Positions 35,685 through 45,784 of a stretch of 64,000 nt of DNA are shown piece after piece. The notes under the pieces are model-generated. The model saw nothing but the letters and a program-made list of their open reading frames with translations, was not told where the DNA came from and made no database searches. This stretch comes from an uncultured Candidatus Poseidoniales archaeon (GTDB lineage: Archaea; Thermoplasmatota; Poseidoniia; Poseidoniales; Thalassarchaeaceae). Position numbers and translations under genes: made by a program. The stretch lies in contig CACKMK010000004.1 in assembly GCA_902601345.1 (NCBI GenBank), forward strand, positions 55,233 to 119,232. Direction: 5' to 3'. Numbering within the stretch: position 1 is the stretch's first letter; every line of letters starts with the position of its first letter.

Positions 35685-37772
35685 ATGGACCCAGCAGAAA
35701 GACTCGCTAGTAAACAAAAACAGATCTCAATAAGTGAGTTCTTTGAGAAAAACAAACACTTTCTTGGATTCGATACCCTTCAAAGATCGATAATCACCGC
35801 TGTGAAGGAGGCTGTGGACAACTCGCTAGATGCTTGCGAGGAGTCTCGGATACTTCCAGAGATCAGAGTAGAAATTCAGAGATTGAAGGGGGATAGGCTA
35901 AGGTTGATTACTCGAGATAACGGACCAGGAATTCCACGAGAAGACATCGAGAACGTTTTCGGGAAATTCCTTCTGGGATCAAGATTCCATGCAATTAGAC
36001 AAACTAGGGGTCAGCAAGGCATAGGAATCACTGGAGTTGTGATGTACGGTCAGTTGACAGCTGGATCAAAGACTAAGGTTATTTCCAAAATTTCTAGAGA
36101 TTCCTCTGCAGTTTTTGTGGAGCTTGGGATAGACACTCGCAGAAACAAAGCAACAAAATCAAGGGAAAGTAGGGATATATGGTTAGATGAACAGACCAGT
36201 GAGCCGGTTCCTCATGGATTAAAGATAGAGACAGAGATGAGGGCAAAGTACCAGAGGGGTAGACAATCCGTCCATCAGTACCTAAGGATGACTTCTATCG
36301 TCAACCCTCATGCAAGTATCTCGCTGATTGTTCGAGACAGAGATGGGAGCACAATTGAGGAGGACGAATGGCAGAGAACCACTGATAGGCTTCCACGGGT
36401 GGTTAGCGAGATCAAGCCTCATCCCCATGGAATTCAACTAGGTTCTCTACAAAGAATGCTAAGAGAAGCCGAGGAGAGGAAAATGACTTCCTTCCTGCGG
36501 CACAACTTCTCGGGGGTCAGCATGAGGGCGGCACGGGAAATCTTAGCTGAAGCCGGTTTAGATGAGGGGAGGAGCCCAAAGAGGATATCCGGGGATGATG
36601 CACAAGGAATGATCAATGCATTCAGGAAGGTGAAGCTCCTCTCACCGCCCACTGATTGTCTATCGCCTATAGAGGACCTCCTTATCAAAAAGGGGCTCTC
36701 GAAGGCAATCGACTCCAGATTCGCATCGACAATTACCAGGAACCCGAAGGTAACCCAAGGAAACCCGTTTCAAATTGAGGTTGGTTTGGTCTTTGGTGGA
36801 GATCTTAACGCGGATGGACCCATCGAGGTCCTAAGATTTGCAAATAGGGTCCCACTAATGTATCAACAAGGAGGATGTCTCCTCACAAAGGCGCTTGAGG
36901 CGGTTGACTGGAAGAGATACGGTTTAGATCATCCTGGAGGAAAGGGCATCCCAAAGGGTCCTGCAGCAGTGCTAATCCATCTAGCATCTACTAATGTCCA
37001 GTTCACCAGCGAAGCCAAGGAGGCTGTTTCCGACAACGAAGAGGTGTTCGAAGAGATTAGGCTGGCCATGCTCGAGGTTGGAAGAGGCCTGAAAGGCCAT
37101 CTGAAGAAGAGTTCTCAGAGGAAGAAAGCAAGAGAGAAATTTGAGCTCATTAACATAATTCTCCCAGAAATCTCGAAGAAATCCTCAGAAATACTATCCA
37201 GGGATGAGCCTAATCTAGCACCTATAATTACCAGAATAATGGATGCAGTCTTCTGCGAAGAGGAAATGGGTTGGGATGATGAAAGGGACCTAGCCACTTG
37301 CTCCATAACCATATACAACTACACCGCTAGAGCAAGAGCCTACACCATTCTAGCAAAATGGCCGGAAGGAGATGGAACTGCAATTTCCGATAACCCCCTA
37401 GGTGGGGCCAAGCAGGCCAAGGGACTGTGGGCATGGAGGCTGGATACACTGAATCCAGGAACTGCCACCACAATACACTTCGGAGTCTCTGGTTTGAGAA
37501 AGGGAGAATGGAGCGATGCAGAGATATTCTACAGGGGTAATGGAGAAGTCATAGGTGCGTCTAAGATCGATGAGAAGCTGCTAGAGGAATTGAGGAAATC
37601 AGAAGCCTTGGAAGCGGCCGAGGCGGAGTTGGAACAACCCAAAGAAACCATCCCCCAGCTCAAAGAGAGAGCCGAGAACAGTGAAGCGTCCCAGGCTCGG
37701 CCCCTAGTTGAAGGGCAAACAAGCCTGTTTAGCGATTTCACAACAAAAGATGGAATGGAGGTGGACGAGTGA
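35685..37772 (+). CDS. top6B: DNA topoisomerase VI subunit B
   Basis: ATPase subunit of type IIB topoisomerase, which relaxes and decatenates DNA. GHKL ATPase motifs: N box EAVDNSLDACEE, G1 box RDNGPGIPREDIENVFGKFL, G2 box QQGIGITGVVMY. These are followed by the helix-two-turn-helix domain and the transducer domain (CLLTKALEAVDWKRYGLDHPGG). 695 aa from ATG 35685, which gives the family N-terminus (KQISISEFFEKNKHFLGFD); an upstream frame to 35598 is not family-like. The stop lies inside the start region of top6A, so the subunits are translationally coupled. Confidence 0.96.
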   Translation: MDPAERLASKQKQISISEFFEKNKHFLGFDTLQRSIITAVKEAVDNSLDACEESRILPEIRVEIQRLKGDRLRLITRDNGPGIPREDIENVFGKFLLGSRFHAIRQTRGQQGIGITGVVMYGQLTAGSKTKVISKISRDSSAVFVELGIDTRRNKATKSRESRDIWLDEQTSEPVPHGLKIETEMRAKYQRGRQSVHQYLRMTSIVNPHASISLIVRDRDGSTIEEDEWQRTTDRLPRVVSEIKPHPHGIQLGSLQRMLREAEERKMTSFLRHNFSGVSMRAAREILAEAGLDEGRSPKRISGDDAQGMINAFRKVKLLSPPTDCLSPIEDLLIKKGLSKAIDSRFASTITRNPKVTQGNPFQIEVGLVFGGDLNADGPIEVLRFANRVPLMYQQGGCLLTKALEAVDWKRYGLDHPGGKGIPKGPAAVLIHLASTNVQFTSEAKEAVSDNEEVFEEIRLAMLEVGRGLKGHLKKSSQRKKAREKFELINIILPEISKKSSEILSRDEPNLAPIITRIMDAVFCEEEMGWDDERDLATCSITIYNYTARARAYTILAKWPEGDGTAISDNPLGGAKQAKGLWAWRLDTLNPGTATTIHFGVSGLRKGEWSDAEIFYRGNGEVIGASKIDEKLLEELRKSEALEAAEAELEQPKETIPQLKERAENSEASQARPLVEGQTSLFSDFTTKDGMEVDE

Positions 37773-38875
37773 CAATGGACAGACAAAAAACGAAGGAAGA
37801 GGTGATTGATGCTTTGCATGGAGTCGCCTCGGAAATGCATGATAAGATGATGAAAGGTAACCCGCCTACTATGACCCTGCCAGTGAGATCGAAATCAAAC
37901 ATAGGATTCGACAAGAAGCTTGGAGTATACAAGTACGGGAAGAAGAAGACGGTCAGAGACGCGACATCTCTTGGTTCTGCCAGGCAGCTTTTGAGGGCAC
38001 TACACATTTCAGAGTTCGTTGAAGGAATGATCTCTGATGGAAAAACCTCCACACTGAGGGAAATGTACTACATTTCTGAAGGATGGGGGCATGGAAAATT
38101 CTCTAGTCAGAACGAAAGCAATGGGGTATCTGAGGACTTGGAGATAGTAACGAAGTGTCTGAGAGAGGATTTCGGTCTGAGGCCTGAGGAAGACGGCGCG
38201 AGAATCATCGGTAACGTCACCTTTGAGGAGAGGAATCGTAGAGGAGACTGGATGAGGATTAACTGTAGAGACGACGTAGGTGATTCTGGATACGGGGTTC
38301 CGTATAACGTAGAGTCAGAGAAGCTTAGGATGGTGGAAGAGGATATCGACTTCGTGATGGCAATAGAGACTGGTGGAATGTTCGACAGGCTAGTAGAGAA
38401 TGGTTTCGATGAGGAGGCGAGGTGCGCTCTAGTCCATCTAAAGGGTCAACCGGCAAGGTCCACTAGGAGGATTATGAGAAGAATGAGCGATGAATGGAAC
38501 AAGCCGATATTGGTCTTCGCTGACTGCGACCCCTGGTCATTCAGGATCTATGCTAGCATAGCCTACGGAGCGATCAAAACTGCTCATATCTCAGAATACT
38601 TGGCTACTAAGGAGGCAACATATCTAGGGATAACAGCCGATGATATACTTGCCTACGACCTTCCAAGTGACGATTTGACAAAACAGGATTTGAATGCACT
38701 GGAAGCAGAATTGAGTGATCCAAGATTCGCTACTGGTTGGTGGCAAGAGCAAATCCAACTAATGCAAGAAATAGGAAAAAAAGCGGAGCAGCAGTCTCTG
38801 GCAAAGTACGGTCTAGACTTCGTCACTGATACTTACCTGCCAGAGAAGCTCGCCACAATGGGCATAACTTACTAA
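37769..38875 (+). CDS. top6A: DNA topoisomerase VI subunit A (Spo11 homologue)
   Basis: Cleaving subunit of topoisomerase VI. The winged-helix 5Y-CAP domain contains the catalytic Tyr in [13 protein letters not shown] (Y100 or Y101 counted from the GTG; the second Tyr of the pair is usual). The Toprim domain supplies metal ligands in the [11 protein letters not shown] segment. 368 aa from GTG 37769 overlapping the top6B stop by 4 nt; an ATG at 37775 would remove two residues. Complete and standard length. Confidence 0.96.
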   Translation: MTMDRQKTKEEVIDALHGVASEMHDKMMKGNPPTMTLPVRSKSNIGFDKKLGVYKYGKKKTVRDATSLGSARQLLRALHISEFVEGMISDGKTSTLREMYYISEGWGHGKFSSQNESNGVSEDLEIVTKCLREDFGLRPEEDGARIIGNVTFEERNRRGDWMRINCRDDVGDSGYGVPYNVESEKLRMVEEDIDFVMAIETGGMFDRLVENGFDEEARCALVHLKGQPARSTRRIMRRMSDEWNKPILVFADCDPWSFRIYASIAYGAIKTAHISEYLATKEATYLGITADDILAYDLPSDDLTKQDLNALEAELSDPRFATGWWQEQIQLMQEIGKKAEQQSLAKYGLDFVTDTYLPEKLATMGITY

Positions 38876-38911
38876 AAAAAGCCTGATAGATGAGTGCACG
38901 GAGGAAGGATT

Positions 38912-39652
38912 GTGACCGACAGGAAGAGGGCTTGGGCTAGAATCACCGCCGCTTCCTCCGTGGCCCTACTACTGATGGCCGTGATCTCTTTGTGGCAGGT
39001 ATTCGACGACTACAACGAGTTGTACAATCCGGAGAGCAACTCTCTAGTAAAACTGGAACCAGGTGATTCGATTACGTTCGAGATAGAGAGCTCCATCTTG
39101 GTCTCGGCACTTAGGGTGTCCGATGACGGCTCACCCGATGCAGATCTGATATTGACAGACAGTCAGGGTAATGAGTTGCCAGGGAGAGGGGCTAGAGCAC
39201 TAGAGTTTGATCGTTATGATGAGCGTAATGGGACTTCTTTTTCTGTTGTAAGAGTCTTCGAGAATATTGGAGGAGAGTACACCTTAGAGAATCTTGGTAC
39301 CACCACGCTCTGGCTTGTTGACGATGAGGACTCTGCGAACAAATTAAGCGGAATCGTCTGGACTTACTTGTTCTACATAGGCTGTTGCCTGGGTTCCCCG
39401 ATTGGCCTGGTTGGATTTGTACTAGCAATCATGGTATGGACTGATAAGAGGAAGATGCCTGACCAATTCGTAATAATTGATGACGGCCGCGTAATAATAG
39501 GAGACGCCCCAAGTGATATGAAAGGCGATCAGAAGCCTCCTGAGGCACCGAATCCTTTCTCAGATACCGATCGACAGCCTGAGTCTACCATCTCCACTGA
39601 TGCTTCATACGAGAAGGACGGCGAGTCATGGAAGACGTGGGACGAGGGATGA
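38912..39652 (+). CDS. Unknown membrane protein with extracytoplasmic beta domain
   Basis: 246 aa from GTG 38912, selected because GGAGGAAGG lies just upstream; a GTG at 38894 adds six residues. A first membrane helix at about 10-28 (ITAASSVALLLMAVISLWQV) is followed by a beta-rich outer domain (about 40-145: KLEPGDSITFEIE, ILTDSQGNELPG, GGEYTLENLGTTTLWLV). A second helix at about 160-185 follows (CCLGSPIGLVGFVLAIMVW), then a polar, Pro-rich cytoplasmic tail. It starts 36 nt after top6A, but nothing suggests a topoisomerase role. Function unknown. Confidence 0.78.
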   Translation: MTDRKRAWARITAASSVALLLMAVISLWQVFDDYNELYNPESNSLVKLEPGDSITFEIESSILVSALRVSDDGSPDADLILTDSQGNELPGRGARALEFDRYDERNGTSFSVVRVFENIGGEYTLENLGTTTLWLVDDEDSANKLSGIVWTYLFYIGCCLGSPIGLVGFVLAIMVWTDKRKMPDQFVIIDDGRVIIGDAPSDMKGDQKPPEAPNPFSDTDRQPESTISTDASYEKDGESWKTWDEG

Positions 39653-39706
39653 ACCGAACCGCATATGGTCAAAATTAATTCTAGATTGGGTTTTTAGAGG
39701 ACGTTG

Positions 39707-39734
39707 ACTACCCAACCTTGAGTTGGTAAGTAGT
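39707..39734 (+). promoter_or_regulatory. Hairpin/operator overlapping the start of the ArsR-like gene
   Basis: Inverted repeat ACTAC-CCAAC-(CTTGA)-GTTGG-taa-GTAGT that runs into the GTG start at 39733. A TATA-like AAAATTAATT sits at 39670-39679. The position suits an autoregulatory operator or an RNA hairpin that hides the start codon. Confidence 0.45.
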
Positions 39735-40464
39735 GGTGGGCTTCGATGAGTCTCTGAGTATCCTTGAGAATCCAACCAGGAGATCTATTCTCAGACATCT
39801 CGTGAAGGAGCCTCACTACCCCTTGCAACTCTCTGAGTTGCTTGATGTCAGCCAACAGGCGGTTGTAAAACACCTCAAGGTTCTGGAGGAAGCTGGATTC
39901 GTAGATTCGGAAATGAAGAAGTCGAACAAGGGCGGCCCCCCCAAGAAAGTGTACAGAGTCAATCAGTCCTTCTCGATTCGTCTTGATTTGGGGCCCGACC
40001 TTTTCAGAGCAGAACATAGGAAGATGCCTCGAGGAGTGAGTTTTTCCGGAGGTCTTCCTGAGGGTCTGGAGAGTGTTTTGGGCAAGATTCGCACCAGGAA
40101 GAGCCTGCCGATAGTTGATGCGATGGGGATCTTGTCAGAGTTGGATGCAGCGTTGGAAAGTGTTGACAGACAGAGAGATTCGATAATCGCGCTTCATCAG
40201 CAAGTCATGCACAAGGTCTCTCCGAGTCTGGAAAAGGGCTTCGAGTCTTACGAAGAGAGGCAGCTTGCACACGCCATGATGAGGAACCCTAGGAGACCGT
40301 TGGACTTGGATGCTTTCTCCCAGGGTATGAGGATACAATCAATGCATGCTGAGAAGATGATGGATGCTTTGAGAGAGAAGCTAATGAGGGATTTCGCGAC
40401 AAGTTCTGGTTCCTTTGTCTCCGGCAGAGAGTCAATGCCGCTTCCATGGTGGATGGCGAAGTAG
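39733..40464 (+). CDS. ArsR-like winged-helix transcription regulator
   Basis: DNA-binding regulator. The winged helix spans residues about 5-80: ILENPTRRSILRHLVKEPHYPLQL, recognition-helix region VSQQAVVKHLKVLEEAGFV, and wing KKSNKGGPPKKVYRVN. The remaining 160 residues are helical (ILSELDAALESVDRQRDSIIALHQQ) and probably mediate dimerisation or ligand sensing; no metal-binding Cys pattern of classic ArsR is seen. 243 aa, GTG start embedded in the inverted repeat just described, suggesting autoregulation. Convergent with the surface-protein gene (3 nt between stops). Confidence 0.85.
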   Translation: MVGFDESLSILENPTRRSILRHLVKEPHYPLQLSELLDVSQQAVVKHLKVLEEAGFVDSEMKKSNKGGPPKKVYRVNQSFSIRLDLGPDLFRAEHRKMPRGVSFSGGLPEGLESVLGKIRTRKSLPIVDAMGILSELDAALESVDRQRDSIIALHQQVMHKVSPSLEKGFESYEERQLAHAMMRNPRRPLDLDAFSQGMRIQSMHAEKMMDALREKLMRDFATSSGSFVSGRESMPLPWWMAK

Positions 40465-40467
40465 ACC

Positions 40468-43400
40468 TCAGAACACTATGTCATCATCATCTGAACCTGG
40501 CAATAGACTGCTCAGTTCTGAGAATCTAGCGAGTGCCTCGGCCCTCCTTCCCCAGATTACGAAGCCTGCGACTCCGAATAGGGAGAAAGTTGCTCCTATG
40601 ATGATAACAGGAACAGAGTATCTAACTACAATCTCTCTCCCTACATCGATTGCCCCTAGTGGGGATTTCATGGTCCCTATCTTCTCGATATTGTTACTCT
40701 CGTCGGTTTCCACGATGTTGTTGTCAGGATCTACTACGACTACGATATCGTGGTTGCCAGCCTCGACCATGTACAGCAGGGTGATCGGATCTGACAGATC
40801 TGATTCGGACTGCCCTATTGGCATAATAGCATTCACAATCTGTCTGTAGACTATGTTCTCCTCCTTGCATCCGTTCCTCTTGATGTCAGATTCGGACTGA
40901 TCCTTGCAAAGGATGATGTTGACGTCAGCAGCGTGTGCGTTTCCTCTGTTTGTGATGTATACATTGACCGAGAGCATCTCTCCAATCGCGGCTTCTCTGT
41001 CTGGAGCCACCACGCTCTCTAGAACTAGATCGGGAGCTCTGAGGCGCATCTCGAGGACCTGCTCATTCGTATCGCAATCGGGAGCGGGATTGTCGGGGAT
41101 ACCGTCAGAGTTGCTATCCAATGTGCACGAGTCGGTCCAAACTTCAGTCTCATCGAAATCACCGCCCTCGTCAGAAGAGCCGTGCATGGATAGGACCTTG
41201 ATCCCGAGATTTCTGTCAACCAGCGATGCATCGGGAGCCACGGTGACAATGACAACTAGTTGCAGAGTAGTATAGGGCTCCATCACGGGAAGTGTGATCG
41301 TATTTCCTGCGGTTACATAGCAATAGTCGGGCCCTTCTCCCTGGGAGACTTGCTGGTTGATTTGGTTCTCCTCCTCGACGTTTAGTTCTACGCATGGCTT
41401 CTCAAGCGGGAATTCGCTACCGAACCCCTCCAAGAGAGCGTAGTCTATTTCCCATGTGCTGAGAGAACCCAGGCCCGGACTCACGGACCAGATTTTGTTC
41501 ACATCATCGTATGTGTGGTTGTGGATCGTAGGCTGATCAGCCACGTTTCCATAATTTGAGACGTTGAGAGTGTATCGTACGATTCTGCTCGGAGCCGTGG
41601 TCTTAATTTTGCTCTCCACCAATGGGTCCAGAGAAATTTGCATATCATGGAACTCGATTATGGTAGCTCTGAGTACAACCTGGTCCTGAACCCTAGTTCC
41701 CTCATAGGGCTCCTCACTTAGGACGTTGAATGTGATGGTGTAATCACCAGCTAGGGTCTGAACTGGGACGTTGATGTAAATTGGGACGGTCTGCGACTCG
41801 TCTCTATTCAATTCCTCGAACAATATCCTCGGGATGTACATGTCCCAAACGTGAGCCGCTCCCTTATCGTCAATTATGGACTCGATTGTGACGTCGAACC
41901 TGTCTTGGCCATTTCCTAGATTGGAGATTGTGGTGTTCATTTGGTAGGACTGACCGGGGTATAGGTCTAGTATAGTCTCAGGTACTGAGGACTCTAGTTG
42001 GTACCTCTGAACAACATTAGTCAGAATTAGCACAGAGTCACGAACTTTCGGGGAGCCATCCAGATGCGCACGGACTGTGACAGATTCCCCAATTCCGGCG
42101 GTCGCGTTGAACGGAGAGCACATCTCGGCTGTGACTGTGTATTTGTTGCCCACATTTGCCCAGTAGATGTCCTGATCAGCAGATGAAGATCCGCCCGGCC
42201 ATTCTGAGAAGTCCAAGTCTACTGTCCAGTGATCGAACCTCCATGAGTTGATATCTGCCTCTTCTGGCCTCTCCATCGGTGCACCGGGAGTCGTGAAAAC
42301 TAGACTCCCTGGAGTAAAGTACTTGTTCACCTGAACAGGGAATCTGGCACACTCCCCAGGAAGAACGTACAGTTTTGTATCCCCGATATCGAATACAATG
42401 TTCCCGGTTGTCCTTATTGAGACGTTTATCCATAACTCCAGTACATCGAATGTCCCTCTATCAACAGACAAGACAGGCTCGCCGGTTGACCATCCCTTCA
42501 GGTATATGGCAAAGGTGCCGGGGTCCTGGGATTCAGGGACACTGACCTTTAGATTCCTAGTCACGGATTGACCTGGATCCAAGGACAGCGACAGTGGGAA
42601 GTCTATCCCCCATCCAAACGGAAGCGCCCACTCGTTTTGTCCGTCCAGTGTAGCCGGGTCATAGAATGCGAACGTATCGAAAACGTTTCCAGTGTTCTTG
42701 ATCGAAATTGAGAAGACTGCAGACTTGCCCTGCTCAACATCTACCTGGAAATGGCTGGTATCGAGTTCTATTCCATGGACAACATCCATTAGAGTTAGCA
42801 AGGTTAGCTTGTTGCGGATAGCGGGGTCCTTTTGCGAGGTTGCTATGATGCTTATCTGCGCAAGTTCGTCGCTCTTGGCCTGATAGATTGTGGGTGTTCT
42901 GACTCTTAGGTAAAGGGGATCTATGGCTCCGCCCTCAAGGAAAATCTTAGTTGAGTCAAAAATCGGGGTATTGTTGGTCGTATAGAATAGTGTTGCAGTC
43001 CAATTGTTTGGAACGCCCTCCATTGTTATGGTGAACGTATCTTGGACCAACTCCGCAGGCCCTGGGGTGGGATTGGCTATTGTGATGTTGAACGTTGTAA
43101 GTTCTCCTGGCTGAATAGTATGGTAGAATGTCTCAGCGTCTGAAGGGCAATCGTACGGGTATCCCTCAATATTTGGATTTGCCTGTATCTTTTCGTCACA
43201 GGCCAGTGAGAGGTCCACTAAGCCAGTCAGCACGTGCACGTAGCAAAGAGTCCACTTGTTCGCATTCTGACCGTCCCAGTCACACTTCTTGTCTGACCAT
43301 CCGATATGTGCTCCACTACCGAGATCGTTGGCGAATGCAGGAGGCATCCCGCGATCGAGATTGAAGTCGGGGAACAGATGGTGTCCGTCAGCGGTATTGC

Positions 43401-45726
43401 ACTCTGGCTGGCAGGGTGCTGGGCCTAGCTTGTCAGAAGACCAGTTGGTAACTTCTTGTATCTCCCATGGGTCCAATATAGAAGAGGCTGCAGAATTCAA
43501 TGGGAATCCTTGCGGGTACTCCTCGTTGGTATTGTTTAGTCTGGCATACATAATTGTCTCCTGCCATTCAGTATTGCTGTAGTCTATCCAAGCGAGGTGG
43601 ACATTGTCGAAGGAGTCGGTCAAGATGGAAGGGGCTACAGAGCTTGGCGCAAACGGGAATTCTTCGCTAGCACCCTCGCATTGCTCAGAGTTCGAAATCG
43701 CGCTTGAAGCGATTTGCTTGATCCCGTATGCTGGTAGGCCCTCGGGGACTCCGTCCCATTCTGCAGCACCTCTTAGTCTGAGTCTGGTGTAGTATACTTC
43801 GTAGGCGCCTTCGATATCGATACCACCTGTCGGCCCTGAGCAGCCAGGGTACAGTCGGCCGTCCTGCCATGCGAGGTGCGTATTTCCTGATGTGTCTATT
43901 GCTATTGAGGGATGTAGGCTGTAAGCAGGGTTGTTTGTAATTTGGGTATCATTCACAACAACCAGATGTCCATAGCCCTGTTCATCCTCTGACGGGCCCA
44001 AATCCTCGGTATAGTAACCTCCTTGCTGATTAGATTCTGTACCTGGATCGCCCCTAGTCCAACCAGGCCATGGATTCTCTAGAAGCGAGTGAGGGTCTAG
44101 AACAGTCATGTAAATCTCTCGAGAGTTATTAGTAGCTAAGTATACCATTGCCTCTACCATTATCTCGAGCTCTGACGAGGAACCTGCGGTTGTTGGGAAC
44201 TGATACATTTGGCCCTCTGCAGAAGTTGTTCGAGTCGTAGCCCCGCTGCATGACCTAGTGTTCAGTCCCGACCCCACAGGGCACTGGGCAAGATCTAGCA
44301 TGTAACTTCCTACAGAAGTGTCGGAGCCTGCCCAGAGAGGATATGGCTTTGTCTGAGCCAAAACACAAGCGTCATGGGCCTGATTGATGCTCTGCGTATC
44401 GTCATTGTCCATTGGCGTCCCTCCGTATGGTCCTTCGTCAGAAATTGGAATCACAACCCTCGTGGCATTGTCATTCCATCGATGGTCCAGAGCTGTTGGG
44501 GGGTTTGCAGAAAGTCCCTGCCTTCCTTGGACATCTCTGTAGGACAGGCAGGCCCACGTTGCTGCAGGCCCCCAGAACTCGCTGTAGTAACCGCCATCAG
44601 CGGGTAGGTTGGTCGCCTGGTTGTTGTAAACCACCTCAGTGAGTTCTCTAATCCCTCCGGAGGAGTCTCCTGGACCTAGAGGAGTGTTTCTCGGGCCCTG
44701 ACTACCGGACCCTCCGGTCTGGTAAGCGTCAGCACAGTTTCCACTGGTCGCTGCTGCTGGCCAATTGCCACTTAGTGCATAGAGGGTTTCGTATACACTC
44801 ATATTGGCACTGACAAGCATGGGCTTTAGGCCCACGAAATACCCGCCGCTCGCAAAGTTCCCTCCATAGAATACAGCACACATGTCAGCCCATTCTGCAT
44901 TCATGGAGCCAGATGTATCGATAGGGACAACCATCTCTACTTGGCCACCCCTGGTATCATCCCAAACTATCTGAACGAAGTCGTTTACGTCAACGGCGAT
45001 ATCTGGGTGGCCCTTCTGTCCGAGGATAGGTGTCAACAGTGTGCTGTCAATCTCCACTATCACCATTCTAGCGACATGATCAATTGACATCATCTTATAG
45101 TAAATCTGAGATTGCTGATAGTATAGTTCCAATGGTTCGAACGAGTCTTCCCATACAATATGTGGATTATTTTCAGAATCTATGTCTATTGCAGGCCAGT
45201 CTCTGTTCTGGGGATTGTTTGCAACCTCGTAATCGTCTGGGACCACGGAAAGTACCGAGTCCAGAGAAGCATCGCCGCTCTGATCGTCCAATGAAGGATC
45301 CAATAGAGTGTACATAATCTTGTACTGACTTGCCTTGTCCGTCCAAACAACGTGGACCATGTCATCATTGTCTACTCTAATGTCTGGATGCCAGGCTCGA
45401 TGAGCTCCTGGATCAGAGATTTGGGTCTCGGCGATCAGTGTCTCCCCCCTAGGATCTAGCATCTTGTAGTAGAGGTGATTCGTGTTGCGGCTCCAGACTA
45501 CGTGGACGTTGCCAGATGAGTCTGCATCCATGGACATCATTCTATCATTGTGAACACCGCTCTGGACGACTTCTATGGGATCGGTCAGAACAATTTCGCT
45601 CGCACTAGCCTGTGGCGAGAATGTGGCAAGGAGGCTCACGAGCATTAGCACGACAATCGCTAAACCGCTCTTCTTGGTAGATATACGATCGTTAGTAGGA
45701 TGCCGATAGGTATGCATCGTTTTCAT
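40468..45726 (-). CDS. Large surface protein: beta-propeller with inserted vWA-like domain, CARDB and C-terminal anchor
   Basis: 1752 residues from ATG 45726. Signal peptide at about 20-45 (SGLAIVVLMLVSLLATF, cut near ASAS). Seven copies of a hPxIxxDxxxxxHhxWxD repeat follow at about residues 65-82, 110-128, 175-192, 237-255, 604-622, 697-715 and 794-812, fitting a seven-bladed beta-propeller. Between blades 4 and 5 lies about 345 residues starting with VVPIDTSGSMN, a vWA MIDAS-like motif. Downstream are several NEW3-like beta domains (SISIKNTGNVFDTFAF), a CARDB domain near 1565-1650 (DPDNNIVETDESNN), a membrane helix at about 1700-1725 and a short acidic tail. Expected on the cell surface, binding a ligand or partner; no enzyme motif seen. 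Confidence 0.88.
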   Translation of the reverse strand: MKTMHTYRHPTNDRISTKKSGLAIVVLMLVSLLATFSPQASASEIVLTDPIEVVQSGVHNDRMMSMDADSSGNVHVVWSRNTNHLYYKMLDPRGETLIAETQISDPGAHRAWHPDIRVDNDDMVHVVWTDKASQYKIMYTLLDPSLDDQSGDASLDSVLSVVPDDYEVANNPQNRDWPAIDIDSENNPHIVWEDSFEPLELYYQQSQIYYKMMSIDHVARMVIVEIDSTLLTPILGQKGHPDIAVDVNDFVQIVWDDTRGGQVEMVVPIDTSGSMNAEWADMCAVFYGGNFASGGYFVGLKPMLVSANMSVYETLYALSGNWPAAATSGNCADAYQTGGSGSQGPRNTPLGPGDSSGGIRELTEVVYNNQATNLPADGGYYSEFWGPAATWACLSYRDVQGRQGLSANPPTALDHRWNDNATRVVIPISDEGPYGGTPMDNDDTQSINQAHDACVLAQTKPYPLWAGSDTSVGSYMLDLAQCPVGSGLNTRSCSGATTRTTSAEGQMYQFPTTAGSSSELEIMVEAMVYLATNNSREIYMTVLDPHSLLENPWPGWTRGDPGTESNQQGGYYTEDLGPSEDEQGYGHLVVVNDTQITNNPAYSLHPSIAIDTSGNTHLAWQDGRLYPGCSGPTGGIDIEGAYEVYYTRLRLRGAAEWDGVPEGLPAYGIKQIASSAISNSEQCEGASEEFPFAPSSVAPSILTDSFDNVHLAWIDYSNTEWQETIMYARLNNTNEEYPQGFPLNSAASSILDPWEIQEVTNWSSDKLGPAPCQPECNTADGHHLFPDFNLDRGMPPAFANDLGSGAHIGWSDKKCDWDGQNANKWTLCYVHVLTGLVDLSLACDEKIQANPNIEGYPYDCPSDAETFYHTIQPGELTTFNITIANPTPGPAELVQDTFTITMEGVPNNWTATLFYTTNNTPIFDSTKIFLEGGAIDPLYLRVRTPTIYQAKSDELAQISIIATSQKDPAIRNKLTLLTLMDVVHGIELDTSHFQVDVEQGKSAVFSISIKNTGNVFDTFAFYDPATLDGQNEWALPFGWGIDFPLSLSLDPGQSVTRNLKVSVPESQDPGTFAIYLKGWSTGEPVLSVDRGTFDVLELWINVSIRTTGNIVFDIGDTKLYVLPGECARFPVQVNKYFTPGSLVFTTPGAPMERPEEADINSWRFDHWTVDLDFSEWPGGSSSADQDIYWANVGNKYTVTAEMCSPFNATAGIGESVTVRAHLDGSPKVRDSVLILTNVVQRYQLESSVPETILDLYPGQSYQMNTTISNLGNGQDRFDVTIESIIDDKGAAHVWDMYIPRILFEELNRDESQTVPIYINVPVQTLAGDYTITFNVLSEEPYEGTRVQDQVVLRATIIEFHDMQISLDPLVESKIKTTAPSRIVRYTLNVSNYGNVADQPTIHNHTYDDVNKIWSVSPGLGSLSTWEIDYALLEGFGSEFPLEKPCVELNVEEENQINQQVSQGEGPDYCYVTAGNTITLPVMEPYTTLQLVVIVTVAPDASLVDRNLGIKVLSMHGSSDEGGDFDETEVWTDSCTLDSNSDGIPDNPAPDCDTNEQVLEMRLRAPDLVLESVVAPDREAAIGEMLSVNVYITNRGNAHAADVNIILCKDQSESDIKRNGCKEENIVYRQIVNAIMPIGQSESDLSDPITLLYMVEAGNHDIVVVVDPDNNIVETDESNNIEKIGTMKSPLGAIDVGREIVVRYSVPVIIIGATFSLFGVAGFVIWGRRAEALARFSELSSLLPGSDDDDIVF

Positions 45727-45784
45727 TCGACTTCCTCGAATACTTAACCTATACCCATTATGGTCACTTGGTCGAGATAACGAA

